From assembly GCA_963817635.1 (NCBI GenBank), contig CAWFPR010000003.1, positions 144,476 through 208,475 on the forward strand: a stretch of 64,000 nt of DNA, in the 5' to 3' direction. Of this stretch, positions 28,769 to 38,242 are shown in pieces (position 1 is the stretch's first letter; every line of letters begins with the position of its first letter). This DNA comes from CAWFPR01 sp963817635. Its GTDB lineage: Bacteria; Acidobacteriota; Vicinamibacteria; Vicinamibacterales; 2-12-FULL-66-21. The notes under the pieces were generated by a model that saw only the letters and a program-made list of their open reading frames with translations, was not told the DNA's origin and searched no databases. Position numbers and translations under genes: made by a program.

Positions 28769-31505
28769 CTAGTTCGCGGGTCCGGGTGACGACCCGCGCC
28801 CGATCGCGAAGCCGTCGCCCTGCCGGGTCACGCGAACCGTGGCGGTCTGCCCCGCCGACACCGTGACATGCGGCAGCGTGAGCTCGCGGTCCCCGGCCTG
28901 GACGACGACGGTGTAGTCGCCCGCGGGCAGGTCGTGGCCGGCGTCCCCGGCCTCGCCTCGCGCGACGACCCGGCCGGAAGCGTCGCGAACCGAAAACGGA
29001 AACGTTTCGACCGTCGCGGCCGCCAGCGCGCGTGTGAGCGCCGGGCCGTCCTGCGCGCGGTAGTAGGCGCCGCCCGTGCTCGCCGCCAGGCTGCCGAGCG
29101 CCTGCTGCGCCTGCTGCCCCTTGAGCGTGAAGCCGACGATGTTGAGGCGGAAGTCGAGACCGGACTGCTCGATCGCCGTCGCGGCGGCCGCGAAGTCGCC
29201 TCCGCAGCTCTCTTCGCCGTCGGTGATCAGCACCACTGAACCGCCACCGACGGCTTTCAGATCCCCGAGGGCCTGCAGGACGGAGTAGACGAGCGGCGTC
29301 TCGCCACGCGGCCTGGCCGCGTCGATCGCTTTCAGGAGCGCCGCGCGGTCGAGTTTCTGGACCGGCTGGACGAGGTGCGAATCGGTACAGGTCTGCTTGT
29401 CCTTCGAGCTGTACCGGTCGCCATAGACCATCAGCCCGACGTTGAAATCGTCGGGCACCTTGGCGAGCACACCGCGCAGGACCTGGCGCGCGGTCGCAAT
29501 ACGGGTGCTCTTGCCGAGCGCCTCGTTCATCGAGCCCGACAGGTCGAGAATGATGAGCAGGTTCTTCCGAGACTGCAGGTGTGCCGCCGGTGGACCCAGA
29601 TCGGCGGTCACGATCAGGTGGCCGCTCCTGAGCGCGTCGATCGCCAGACACAGCGTCCCGACCGCGTCGCCGGCCGTCCCGCGCACGGCGAACCCGATGG
29701 GCCTGGCCAGGGTGCCGGGCGCCGTGAGCGACAGGGTGGCGGTCGCCTTCGCGCCAAGCGTCACACTCGCCGGGTCGATGTGCCCGGCGAGGCCCGGCGC
29801 ACCGGCCGGCGCGACCACGCTCAGGGCCACCGTTCCGCTGTAGTCGGGCCTGGCCGCGAGAATGGTGAGCGGATAGGTCACGGTCTCGCCCGCCCCGACC
29901 TCGCGCCGCTGAAGCGAGACGTCCGTCGTGATCGCGAACGGCGCGAGCCGCAGGCTGCACGGCAACGGGTCCGGCCTGAACGGCAGCAATAGTTGCCGCG
30001 CGACTGTACTGCTGGTAGGCCAGGTTGGCGTGCTGGTCGCGATCGATGCCGTCGTAGAGGATTACGCCGCGCCCGTAGTGCGTGTACGCCAGCACGAACC
30101 CGCTGCCGCCGATCACGTTGGTGCCGAACAGCGCGCCGCACCAGTGGTCGTCGTAGTTGATCACCGTGTTGGAGTCGCCGAAGTCGTTCGAGATGTTGCC
30201 GTTCTTCTTAAGGCGCCACGACGGCTCGTCGAAGAACGCGGGGTCGTGCGAGTCCGGGCTGACGAGGAAGTTCTGCTCCACGATCTGCAGGGCCGACGCC
30301 GCCGCATGGCCACCGGGGTTACTGGTCGCGAACGGGTACGGCAGGAACGAATAGTCGGGGACGCGGCCGGGCCCGCACGAGTCCGCGTCCGAGATGACCA
30401 GCTTGTTCCCGTTGGCGACCCACGCCACGAGCGCCTGCTTGACGTCGGCCGGCACGCTCGTCTTGATGTTGCAGAGCTGTTCGAGGACGACCGTATCGAC
30501 GTGCGCGCTCGGCACGAAATCGGCCGGCCGGACCAGGTCCGGCGTGAGCGCCCAGTACTCCACCCGGTCGAAGATCGACGTGTCGATCCGCCCGTCGCCC
30601 GGACCCGGGCCGAAGTAGCGATTCGTCGACGGTGTCGGATGGACTCGATGCGCGTCGTACGGCCCGTACAGATCGGGCCGGTCTGCGACGAGCAGGACCG
30701 TCTTGCTCTCCGGGCACTGCGCTGGCGCCGCGGCAGGCACCGCACAGGCCGCGCCGGCCGTCGTGCCGGGCGCCTGAAACGCGAGGCTCGCGGGATCGGG
30801 TGTCAGCTTGCCGGTCGACAGCAGCGCCCGCAAGTCTCCGTGGCGCTCGAGGAGCGACGTGTAGCCCGCGCGTTGACCTTCGTGGACGGCGACCTCACCG
30901 ACGACCGTGCCGTCCGGCGATCCGTTGTTGTGAGGAAAGACGACCCTCAGGAAGCGCGCCTCGACCGGCGCCGGTAGCGTCACGACGTGGTCGCCCGCCT
31001 CGCGCGGCAGGACCGCCGAGGCCGCCTTCACGAATCCGGTCGTGGCCGACTTCGTGGACAGCCAAATCTCGACGTCCTTTGGCCATGATGGGCTCAGATC
31101 GGCGGGCCACCCGTACGGTGGCTTTGCCGTTCCGGTCGGGAACGTGATCGTCACGTCCGACACGAGCGCCGTATCGCGTCCGATGAACGACAGGACGAAC
31201 GACGGCGCCCCCACCCGGTCCACCCACATCGTCGCCGGATCGTCATCGAGCGCCCGCTCGGCCAGAAAGCCGTCGGGGTTTCCGGAGCTGCGCGGACTCT
31301 CGACGCGCCCGCCCATGGCGAGGGCCACGAGATTGTGGGTGCCCGGTGAAGGCGGCGTCTGGGGCGGCGGTGGCGACGCGAGCCTGCCGGCCTCGAACGC
31401 GACCGAACCCGCGCGCGCCGAAAGCGACGCAATGCCGCCGAGCGCCAGCAAGGCGGCCCCGAGCGAGACGACGCCGCGTGCTGCGAGCGAACTCGAAATC
31501 CCCAT
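28769..31505 (-). CDS. Exported von Willebrand factor A protein with N-terminal discoidin-like region (one frameshift as read)
   Basis: The N-terminal part (31505 to about 30000) has a signal-anchor, then ALDDDPATMWVDR and EARFLRVVFPHNNGSPDGT, a galactose-binding/discoidin-like pattern, then a region with VEYWALTPDLVRPADF. Near 30000 one extra G (CGCGCGGCAAC) shifts the frame; the remainder (29989-28769) contains beta-sandwich sequence, then the vWA domain with MIDAS residues LDLSGSMNEALG and VLITDGEESCGG, and a carboxypeptidase-like end domain. Read as one gene it is about 910 residues. vWA MIDAS sites bind a divalent metal and protein ligands, so it is the likely organising subunit of this operon. 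Confidence 0.78.
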
Positions 31506-31511
31506 GGCGAT

Positions 31512-31838
31512 CTAGCTCCCGCCGCCGAGGGCGCCAATCGCGCCGCCGAGGTCGTCGAGCGTCGTGGTGCCACTCGATCCGCAGTTGGGCGCACACGGGC
31601 CCAGGCCCGGCAGAGTACCCGAACCGCCACCGCCGCTCGTCGAAACCGGCTGCGTCTTGCCGAACTGATCAATGTCCGAACCGCCGTCCTGGAGAGCGCG
31701 CAGGCTGTTGGCAATGGCGGCCGCCGCGTCAGGCGGCGACGGCGCCGCGGAGACGGCGGGCGCCACCGGCACCCGGGCAATTGCCGGACACGCAAGGCCG
31801 GCGGTCAGCTGCGAGAAGCGTCCAGAATGATGTCGCAT
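31512..31838 (-). CDS. Small glycine/proline-rich exported protein
   Basis: The product has 108 residues starting at ATG 31838 with GGGAGG six bases upstream, a good ribosome site. A weak signal sequence is followed by a low-complexity tail (STSGGGGSGTLPGLGPCAPN then CGSSGTTTLDDLGG) with two cysteines. It has no family match. It ends 6 nt before the vWA gene, so it is co-transcribed. It may be a linker-like surface peptide; confidence rests on the ribosome site and position. Confidence 0.55.
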   Translation of the reverse strand: MRHHSGRFSQLTAGLACPAIARVPVAPAVSAAPSPPDAAAAIANSLRALQDGGSDIDQFGKTQPVSTSGGGGSGTLPGLGPCAPNCGSSGTTTLDDLGGAIGALGGGS

Positions 31839-31851
31839 GGCGTCCTCCCTT

Positions 31852-32436
31852 CTAATGCACGGTCAGGGCGGCTTCGCAGATCTTCCCGGCGGCCTGCGTC
31901 CAGTCGCCGTTGATTTGGGCGTCGTCCATCGTGAAGCGCGCCTCGCAGGCGATCGATCCGCGGACGAGGTTCACCCAGCGCATCTCACCGCCCTTGGTGG
32001 AGTACCGCGCGTGGTCGCCGAACCCTGGCAGCGGGGCGTAGCCGTCCCTGGTCGCGTCGTCGAACCGGTGGTCGGCGTCGTCATGCAGGCTGACGTCGAC
32101 CTGACTGCCCGCCGGCCGGAAGTCGCAATCCACGTAGTGGGCCTCACCGGCGTGCAGGTCGTCGGTGGTGCTGTCGGCCGCCCGGAAGAGCGTGAGCGTC
32201 GGTTTGACGAATGGCTGCACCAGCAGCTGCACCTTCGCGCAGAAGGCTGGGGCGCTCAAGGCGCCCTGGTGATCCGACGCGGTCGTCGCTGACGGATCGC
32301 TCGCGCCGGCTCCCGGGGATCGCTGGGCCGTAGGCGTGCTCGAGCACGCGCCGAGAAGCGACAGGACGACGATGACCGCGATCGATGCTGACGCGACAGG
32401 ACCTTCGTGACGAGCGTGAGTGTCGACGGTGTGCAT
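31852..32436 (-). CDS. Lipoprotein of unknown function
   Basis: The product has 194 residues; ATG 32436 is preferred over ATG 32448 because GGAG sits six bases before it. The signal peptide ends in lipobox LLGAC (about Cys30), followed by an SSTPTAQRSPGAGASDP linker. The folded part has four cysteines (FCAKV, YVDCDF, IACEARF, KICEAAL) likely forming two disulfides. It resembles DUF3558-type small lipoproteins in layout only. Second gene of the run. Confidence 0.7.
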   Translation of the reverse strand: MHTVDTHARHEGPVASASIAVIVVLSLLGACSSTPTAQRSPGAGASDPSATTASDHQGALSAPAFCAKVQLLVQPFVKPTLTLFRAADSTTDDLHAGEAHYVDCDFRPAGSQVDVSLHDDADHRFDDATRDGYAPLPGFGDHARYSTKGGEMRWVNLVRGSIACEARFTMDDAQINGDWTQAAGKICEAALTVH

Positions 32437-32451
32437 TAGGCGCTCCATGAA

Positions 32452-34137
32452 TCACCGCTTGCCCGCACAGTTCGGCGGCATGTCCGATCGCAGGTCGAGA
32501 ATTTTCTTTGGATTGACGAGCCTGACGATGCTGCCCGACGGCTCGATGGGCCTGGCTTTGACGAGGCCCAGGAAGAAATTGACGACCGTTGCGACGATCT
32601 TCGGAATGGAATAGCCGATGCCGCCGTTGATGGACATCAAAAACGTGCCCATGCGGCAGTCGACCATCGCCTCGGACGCCTGTTTGAGCGCCGTGATGCC
32701 GGACGTGAGCCCGACATACGGGCCGGCCGCGAAGCCGGCCACGCCGACGCCGACGAGGAGACGCTGATCGATGGAAAAGACCAGCGAGTCGATGCCCATC
32801 GAGACGCCGTTAACGTCGCCACTCAGGCTGTTCTTCAGCGTCGCCTGGAGCGGCGGCACGATGAACTGGCGATTCTTGTACTGCACCGTAAGGTTGCCCG
32901 TCACGTCGAAGCTCGCCTTCGCCTTCAACACCGCCGCCCTGGCGCTGAAGCCGGTCGCCAGGCTGACGTTCTGGTGAAAGTGCGCCTCGAGCGGCACACC
33001 ACCGATAGGCATCGGCAGGACGAGGTCGACCGGAATCTCTCCGGTCTGATTGATGTTCGCCGAGAACCCCTGGTCGGAGATGCCATCGACCGTGACGTCG
33101 AAACCTCCCGCGCCCGAGAGGCTGACCCAGCCGGAGATCGAGCCGTTGTCAATGCCTGCCGCGAACCGCAGCTGCGGCTGGCGCAGGTAGAAGACGACGC
33201 TGATCGCGACGGTCACGCCGCCCCTGGTGGCCGTCATACGCAGGCCGAGCCCGCCGCAGTCCTGCCAGCAGGGCGCCGCCTTCAGTTCGTCGTTGAAGAA
33301 CACGTCCGGCAGTTGCGGCGGCTGGAACGTTGTGCGGATGATGGACGGCGGCCGCGCGCCTCGATCGTCCGCCAGCAGGACATGCGGACCGCCGAATCCA
33401 TACGTCGTCCGTACCGGGCGCCACTCGCCGCGAGGCGTCACGACGTAATAGCGCACCTTGGTCGGGACGAACTCCGATCCCGGGGCGCTCGGTCCGGCGC
33501 CGGAGGCCGGAGACCCGCCCTGCGCCGTCTTCATCTGGTCGAACAGCGGCGACCCGAACGCGCCGGGAAAGTTCGGCGTCTGCACGGCCGCCAGTGTGTT
33601 GAGGTCGAGCGGTTCGTCGTAGCCGAAATTGCCCTGCTTGATGAGGTCGGTGAGCTGCACCGGCCCGAGAATCACGGAGACGTCGTTGCCTGTGCGCGTG
33701 AGCTTCAGCACCCGGCCGACGCACCGGCTCGTCGCGAACAGAATCTGCCCTTCCTGGAGACCGGCGACGCGCGAATCGGTCCCGTCGAGCGTCCACTCGA
33801 TGCCGTTGGGGCTCCAGGCCTTGACGGCCTTGTCCCCGTGCTCCATCAGGACGACCTGATTCTGGTAGACCGCGCCGCCCCCGCGCTGGGGCGCCATCCC
33901 GTACTTCTGCTCCGTCTCGGTCAGGTCCGACACCTTCACGGGATGCCCGACGATGACCGGTCCGGCGTTCGGCATGAACCCGTCCCAGGACGCGACGGCC
34001 GGCGTTGGCGCCGGCGCGGGCGTCGATCCAGCCGCGGGCGCGGGCTGCTCGGGACTGCGACGGCATCCGGACGTCGCGATCAGTGCGGTGAGTGCCGCCA
34101 GCACGGCGACGCGAAACGCGGCGCGGGTCGGACGCAT
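32452..34137 (-). CDS. Large lipoprotein, first gene of vWA operon
   Basis: The product has 561 residues with lipobox TSGC (Cys25) and a proline/alanine linker. The middle contains a duplicated cysteine site (PCWQDCGGLG); the C-terminal third is a beta-rich repeat-like region (VDLVLPMPIGGVPLEAHFHQ, SMGIDSLVFSIDQRLLVGVG) ending RSDMPPNCAGKR. It has no family match. It starts 235 bp from the divergent winged-helix/TPR regulator, so the shared gap is the probable promoter region for both. Confidence 0.72.
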   Translation of the reverse strand: MRPTRAAFRVAVLAALTALIATSGCRRSPEQPAPAAGSTPAPAPTPAVASWDGFMPNAGPVIVGHPVKVSDLTETEQKYGMAPQRGGGAVYQNQVVLMEHGDKAVKAWSPNGIEWTLDGTDSRVAGLQEGQILFATSRCVGRVLKLTRTGNDVSVILGPVQLTDLIKQGNFGYDEPLDLNTLAAVQTPNFPGAFGSPLFDQMKTAQGGSPASGAGPSAPGSEFVPTKVRYYVVTPRGEWRPVRTTYGFGGPHVLLADDRGARPPSIIRTTFQPPQLPDVFFNDELKAAPCWQDCGGLGLRMTATRGGVTVAISVVFYLRQPQLRFAAGIDNGSISGWVSLSGAGGFDVTVDGISDQGFSANINQTGEIPVDLVLPMPIGGVPLEAHFHQNVSLATGFSARAAVLKAKASFDVTGNLTVQYKNRQFIVPPLQATLKNSLSGDVNGVSMGIDSLVFSIDQRLLVGVGVAGFAAGPYVGLTSGITALKQASEAMVDCRMGTFLMSINGGIGYSIPKIVATVVNFFLGLVKARPIEPSGSIVRLVNPKKILDLRSDMPPNCAGKR

Positions 34138-34372
34138 GTGGGCCCTCGTCGGAGTCGAACGGTTTCAGCCGGAGCCTGGGAAGGTCTCCGACGCTCACCT
34201 TCAGTCGGGCGCGCGCGCCGGTCAAGCTAAGCGCCCGCAAACGCACGGCTAACCCGCAACCCGAATGATCTGAAGCGGTTACACGAACGTGCCAACCGCG
34301 TGGCTGGAGGCGTCGTGTGGTAGTCTTGGGCTCGGCACCGTCATCGCATCGGATCGATCCCGGCACCTGCGC

Positions 34373-36688
34373 ATGTCTGTCGGTCGGATTCGTTATCGCT
34401 TCGGATTGTTCGAGATCGATCCCGCGGATGGCCGGCTGCTGCGGCAGGGCGAGCCCGTTCGCCTGCAGGAGCAACCCTTCCAGGTCCTGCTGACCCTGCT
34501 CGAGCGGCACGGCGAACTGGTCACACGCGACGAGCTCCGCCAGCGGCTGTGGGCGGGCGATACCTTCGTCGACTTCGACAAGAGTCTCGGCGTGGCCCTC
34601 GCCAAAGCGCGGGCCGCGCTGGGCGACGACGCGGCCAATCCGCGATTCATCGAGACGGTGCCCCGGCGCGGCTACCGGTTCATCGCGCCGGTTTCTGTGG
34701 ACACCGGTGATCGGCCGGCGGCGGCGCCCCTTCCCGCTCCGCCGGAAGCGGCGGTCGCGCACCCGCAGCCTGTGGCGTGGCGCGGACGGGGGAGACTGGT
34801 CCTGGCGCTCGTGGCCGTCACTGTCGCGGCGGCGGCTGGCGCCTGGTACTGGACGAGACGCCCGGCGCCGGCTCCATCGACCGGCGCCATGCTGGTCATC
34901 GCAGAGTTCACCAACACGACGGGCGACGCCGCTTTCGACGGATCGCTGCGGCGCCCGACGATCGTCGCGCTGCAGCAGTCGCCCTTCCTCCACGTGCTGC
35001 CCGACGCCACCATTGGCGACACGTTGCAGGAGCTTGGACATCCGCCCGGGGAAACGCTGACGGCGGCACTCGCGCGCGACGTCTGCCGCCGGACGGGCGC
35101 GTCGGCGGTGGTCGACGGGCGCATCGCCCAGGCCGCCAAAGGCTACGTCGTGACGATCGAAGCGAACCGCTGCACGGACGGTCTCGCCCTGGGACGCGAA
35201 ACCGGGTCGTTCCCGCGGCGGGAGGACGTCCTGCCTGGGCTCGGCCGCGCGTTGGAACGACTCCGGCAGACGCTCGGGGAGTCGCGCGCCTCGCTAGACT
35301 CGCACAACGTCCCGCTCGAGATCGCGACGACGGACTCGCTCGACGCGATGCGCGCGTACCAGCTGGGCGTCGACCTGCGCGCCCGTGACGACAACCTGCG
35401 GGCGATCCCCGCGTTCAAGACGGCCGTCGCACTCGATCCCGGGTTCGCACTGGCGTACGCCCAGCTCGGGTCCGCGTACTCGAATCTCGGCGACACAACC
35501 GACGGCGCGCCCTATCTGCAGAAAGCCTTCGACCTGCGCGACCGCGCGACCGAGCCCGAACGGCTGTACATCACCGGCCGGTACTTCGACATCGTGACCG
35601 GCGACCTGGAGAAGGCCTCGGCCACCTACGAGTCCTGGACGAAGGTCTATCCGGACGAGTGGACGGCGTTCAACGCGCTCGCCAACGACGCGAACCAGAT
35701 CGGCCGGTACGACGTCGCCGTCGCCGCGGCCAGCCGCGCCGTCGCGCTCAACCCCCGGCACCTGTTCGGCCAGATCAACCTGATGACGGCGCTCGCGGCC
35801 CTGCACCGGTTCGACGAAGCGCGAGTCGTCGCCAGCCGGATTCTCGACCGCGATCCCGACAACACCTCGGCGCACCTGACGCTGTACGCCATGGCCTCGC
35901 TGGGCGGCAACGAGGCCGGCGCCAGCCGCGAGGTCGCGTGGGGCCGGAAGCACCCCGATGACACCGGCATGCCGTACGTCGAGGCGGAGTCTGCCGCGCA
36001 GCACGGCCGGATCGCCGAAAGCCTGCGGCTCTTCCGCGACGTGGCGCGGATCGACCAGGCGGGCGGCAGCGACGAGTCCGCGGCGGATGCACTCGCCTTG
36101 TCCGGGGAGATCGCCGCGCTCGTCGGTGAAAACACCGCGGCGCAGCAGGCATCGGACGCCGCAGTGGCACTCATGAGGAACGAGTTGGTGGTGGGTTTGG
36201 CGGCCCTGGTCAACGCGCAGACGGGACGGCCACGCCTGGCGCAGCAACAGCTCGACGAGTTGGAGCGCGCGCATCCGCTGTCGACCTTCACGCTGGGCAT
36301 CTACGCGCCGATGGCGCGCCTGGTCCTGGCCGGACAGGGCGTGACGGCGTCCCAGGTGACCGACCTGATGGCAGCGGCAACGCCGTACGAATTGAGCCAG
36401 GAAGGCGGTCTGCTGCCGGCGTTCGTGCGCGGGCGGGGCTACCTGAAGGCGGGCGCTCCCCAGCAGGCCGTCCCCGAATTCCAGACGGTCATCGACCACA
36501 TTGGTGTGGACCCGATCACGCCCCTGTACCCGCTGGCCTACCTCGAGCTGGCGCGCGCCGAGGCCGCCCTCGGCCAGGCAGACCAGAGCCGCGCCGCCTA
36601 CCGCACGTTTCTCGCCTTCTGGAAAGAGGCGGACCGCGACACGCCACTCAGGCGCGCAGCCCAGCGGGAGTTCCCGGGCGTCCGCTGA
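34373..36688 (+). CDS. Membrane winged-helix regulator with TPR domain (CadC-like layout)
   Basis: The product has 771 residues. Residues 1-105 form an OmpR/PhoB-type winged helix (FGLFEIDPADGRLLRQGEPV, LVTRDELRQRLW, ETVPRRGYRFIAPV); a transmembrane helix follows near 135-155 (LVLALVAVTVAAAAGAWYW); the rest is extracytoplasmic with about nine TPR-like repeats (AIPAFKTAVALDPGFALAYA and others). The layout is that of one-component CadC-like sensors. ATG 34373 is chosen because the winged helix begins right after it. It is divergent from the vWA operon, so it is a candidate regulator of that operon. Confidence 0.88.
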   Translation: MSVGRIRYRFGLFEIDPADGRLLRQGEPVRLQEQPFQVLLTLLERHGELVTRDELRQRLWAGDTFVDFDKSLGVALAKARAALGDDAANPRFIETVPRRGYRFIAPVSVDTGDRPAAAPLPAPPEAAVAHPQPVAWRGRGRLVLALVAVTVAAAAGAWYWTRRPAPAPSTGAMLVIAEFTNTTGDAAFDGSLRRPTIVALQQSPFLHVLPDATIGDTLQELGHPPGETLTAALARDVCRRTGASAVVDGRIAQAAKGYVVTIEANRCTDGLALGRETGSFPRREDVLPGLGRALERLRQTLGESRASLDSHNVPLEIATTDSLDAMRAYQLGVDLRARDDNLRAIPAFKTAVALDPGFALAYAQLGSAYSNLGDTTDGAPYLQKAFDLRDRATEPERLYITGRYFDIVTGDLEKASATYESWTKVYPDEWTAFNALANDANQIGRYDVAVAAASRAVALNPRHLFGQINLMTALAALHRFDEARVVASRILDRDPDNTSAHLTLYAMASLGGNEAGASREVAWGRKHPDDTGMPYVEAESAAQHGRIAESLRLFRDVARIDQAGGSDESAADALALSGEIAALVGENTAAQQASDAAVALMRNELVVGLAALVNAQTGRPRLAQQQLDELERAHPLSTFTLGIYAPMARLVLAGQGVTASQVTDLMAAATPYELSQEGGLLPAFVRGRGYLKAGAPQQAVPEFQTVIDHIGVDPITPLYPLAYLELARAEAALGQADQSRAAYRTFLAFWKEADRDTPLRRAAQREFPGVR

Positions 36689-36944
36689 CCGGTCGCGTTA
36701 CTGACGGTCCGGAGTTCTTCTTCGACCTCCACGCGTGGGACACGTTCTGGTCGTAGCCCGGCCCGGCACGGGGATGTGACGGCGCGGAGTTTCTCTAGCG
36801 CCCGCAGAAATTGTGTGAGACCTCTTCCGTCGCTAGAGGTCTTGACCCCTCAGAACCTGCCCAAATGAGTCAAGTTTTCCGGGTCGAGACCGTCCCCGCG
36901 TCAGGGGGCGTTATCAGTAGATGTTCCTGGCGAGGCGGAGCGCC

Positions 36945-36991
36945 GCAACGACTTCGTAGAGGCCGAGTTTGGAGCCCGGGGCGAGGGACAT
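36945..36991 (-). pseudogene. Ser/Thr kinase N-terminal micro-fragment
   Basis: From ATG 36991 the minus strand encodes MSLAPGSKLGLYEVVAAL, the invariant N-terminus of an acidobacterial-type Ser/Thr kinase, then loses homology (RLARNIY and stop). Only about 18 codons remain. Elsewhere in 36689-37134 there is a possible gene tail (EFFFDLHAWDTFWS, about 36710-36756, plus strand) and nothing else. Confidence 0.45.
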
Positions 36992-37134
36992 AGGGGGGAG
37001 CTTACAGCGTCGCCGGAGCGCAGGTCGACATCGGGCTCCTGCTGGGGGAGGCGCTGGGGCCCGGGATTCTCGACGGACGGTTCCGCCTCATCCTCGGTTG
37101 ATGTTGCGGCCGATCGTCGATACGCTGCTCGGCG

Positions 37135-37284
37135 ATGATCTCCGTTCTTCTCTCGCTCCTGCAGACCGTCCGCGGACTGGTTCGGTCGCGTGCCGCGCTG
37201 CACCTCGAAGTCCTGGCGTCGTGCCACCAACTGCCGGGATACAGCGCTCACGGCCTCGGCGGGTGCGGCTCGTGCCAATCGGCA
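37135..37284 (+). mobile_element. IS integrase N-terminal fragment
   Basis: From ATG 37135 the frame reads MISVLLSLLQTVRGLVRSRA then ALHLEVLASCHQL, the N-terminus of an rve-type IS integrase; a frameshift follows (RSRPRRVRLVPIGRF in the next frame) and the gene stops exactly where repeat R2 begins. It is the 5' counterpart of the 3' fragments at 17.7 and 42.1 kb, though not necessarily of the same element. Confidence 0.65.
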
Positions 37285-37377
37285 GGTTCTCAGCGCTCAT
37301 CGGCGCTGTCCGGGGCGCGGGTCTGAAAACCGGTTTTCCGTTAACGTTGGACAGTCGCTAATGCTTCCTGTCGTCTT
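37285..37377 (+). repeat. Interspersed repeat R2
   Basis: This is a full-length family member: GGTTCTCAG arm, CAGCGCTCATCGGCGCTG hairpin, CTGTCCGGGGCGCGGGTCTG, CCGTTAACGTTGGACAG, and right end TCGCTAATGCTTCCTGTCGTC. The ATG of the A+T-rich PIG-L gene follows its last base. Confidence 0.8.
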
Positions 37378-38157
37378 ATGAGAAAAGTATTAATTGCCCT
37401 GCTCTTATTGACCGTAAGTTGTAATCCATCCAAAGAACAAGTAAAGAGTAAGGTGATACTTGTAATCTTTGCACATCCGGATGATGAAGATGCAATCGGT
37501 CCATTGCTCGTAAAGTATGGCCGAACCGATAAAGTACATTTACTAATAGCCACAGACGGTAGATACGGAATCAAGCCCGGCTTCCCTACTGGAGACAGCC
37601 TGGTGGAACTTAGACAAACAGAAACTGAATGTGGCTGTAAAACCATGGGTATCGAGCCTCCAATTTTCCTTGGCTTTACTGATGGATTTGATACGAGGAA
37701 TGGAGTAGGACTCTACCTGGATCAATCAAAGCTTTTGAAAGAACAGATTACACAAAAGATAAAGGAACTGAACCCAGATTTAATCATAACATTTGGTCCT
37801 GATGGCGATACCGGGCATTCAGACCATCGTATGGTCAGTAATATGACTACAGAGATTATTTTAAAAGAAGGCTGGGTGGACAAATACCCATTGTTCTATT
37901 TAGCATGGACGAAACAGGATGACGAAAAATTCAAAATCATTGGGGGCCTGAATACTGTCGACTCGAAATATTTGAATGTTTCTATAAAATTCTCCGAGGA
38001 AGACGAAACAATAGCAATGGAAGCTCTCAAGTGTGATAAGAGTCAGCTTTCCCCTGAAGAAATAAAGGAATGGAAAGATGTGGAACAAAAAGATACAACC
38101 AACACATTTCATTTTAGACGACTTGTTGTTTCAAATCGACGGAGGACAAGTTTTTAA
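37378..38157 (+). CDS. PIG-L family deacetylase lipoprotein, A+T-rich foreign gene
   Basis: The product has 259 residues. The N-terminal MRKVLIALLLLTVSC is a lipoprotein signal with Cys15. Motif FAHPDDEDAIG gives the zinc-binding HPDDE and GHSDHRMV the third histidine, so it should de-N-acetylate a GlcNAc-type sugar. Base composition is far lower in G+C than every neighbour (about 40% by eye) and AAA/AAG lysine codons abound, pointing to transfer from a lower-G+C donor, perhaps Bacteroidota. It starts directly at the end of R2 with no clear ribosome site and stops a few bases before the next repeat. Confidence 0.85.
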   Translation: MRKVLIALLLLTVSCNPSKEQVKSKVILVIFAHPDDEDAIGPLLVKYGRTDKVHLLIATDGRYGIKPGFPTGDSLVELRQTETECGCKTMGIEPPIFLGFTDGFDTRNGVGLYLDQSKLLKEQITQKIKELNPDLIITFGPDGDTGHSDHRMVSNMTTEIILKEGWVDKYPLFYLAWTKQDDEKFKIIGGLNTVDSKYLNVSIKFSEEDETIAMEALKCDKSQLSPEEIKEWKDVEQKDTTNTFHFRRLVVSNRRRTSF

Positions 38158-38162
38158 GTCAA

Positions 38163-38226
38163 AGGTCTGACAGCTGCACACAACAAGCTGATGCTTCCTA
38201 TCGTCCGTCGCTAATGCTATCGTCTT
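38163..38226 (+). repeat. Interspersed repeat R7 (two tandem right ends)
   Basis: GATGCTTCCTATCGTC is followed directly by CGTCGCTAATGCTATCGTC: two partial right ends in tandem, same orientation as the family. It sits between the PIG-L and hydrolase genes. Confidence 0.65.
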
Positions 38227-38242
38227 CAACACCCTGCAGACA

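Noticed and set aside
27195..31505. One giant 1,436-residue protein
   Set aside because: The frame fuses the start of the vWA gene to the membrane-protein gene through antiphase sequence; reading across a one-base insertion near 30000 restores separate genes with ATGA junctions.
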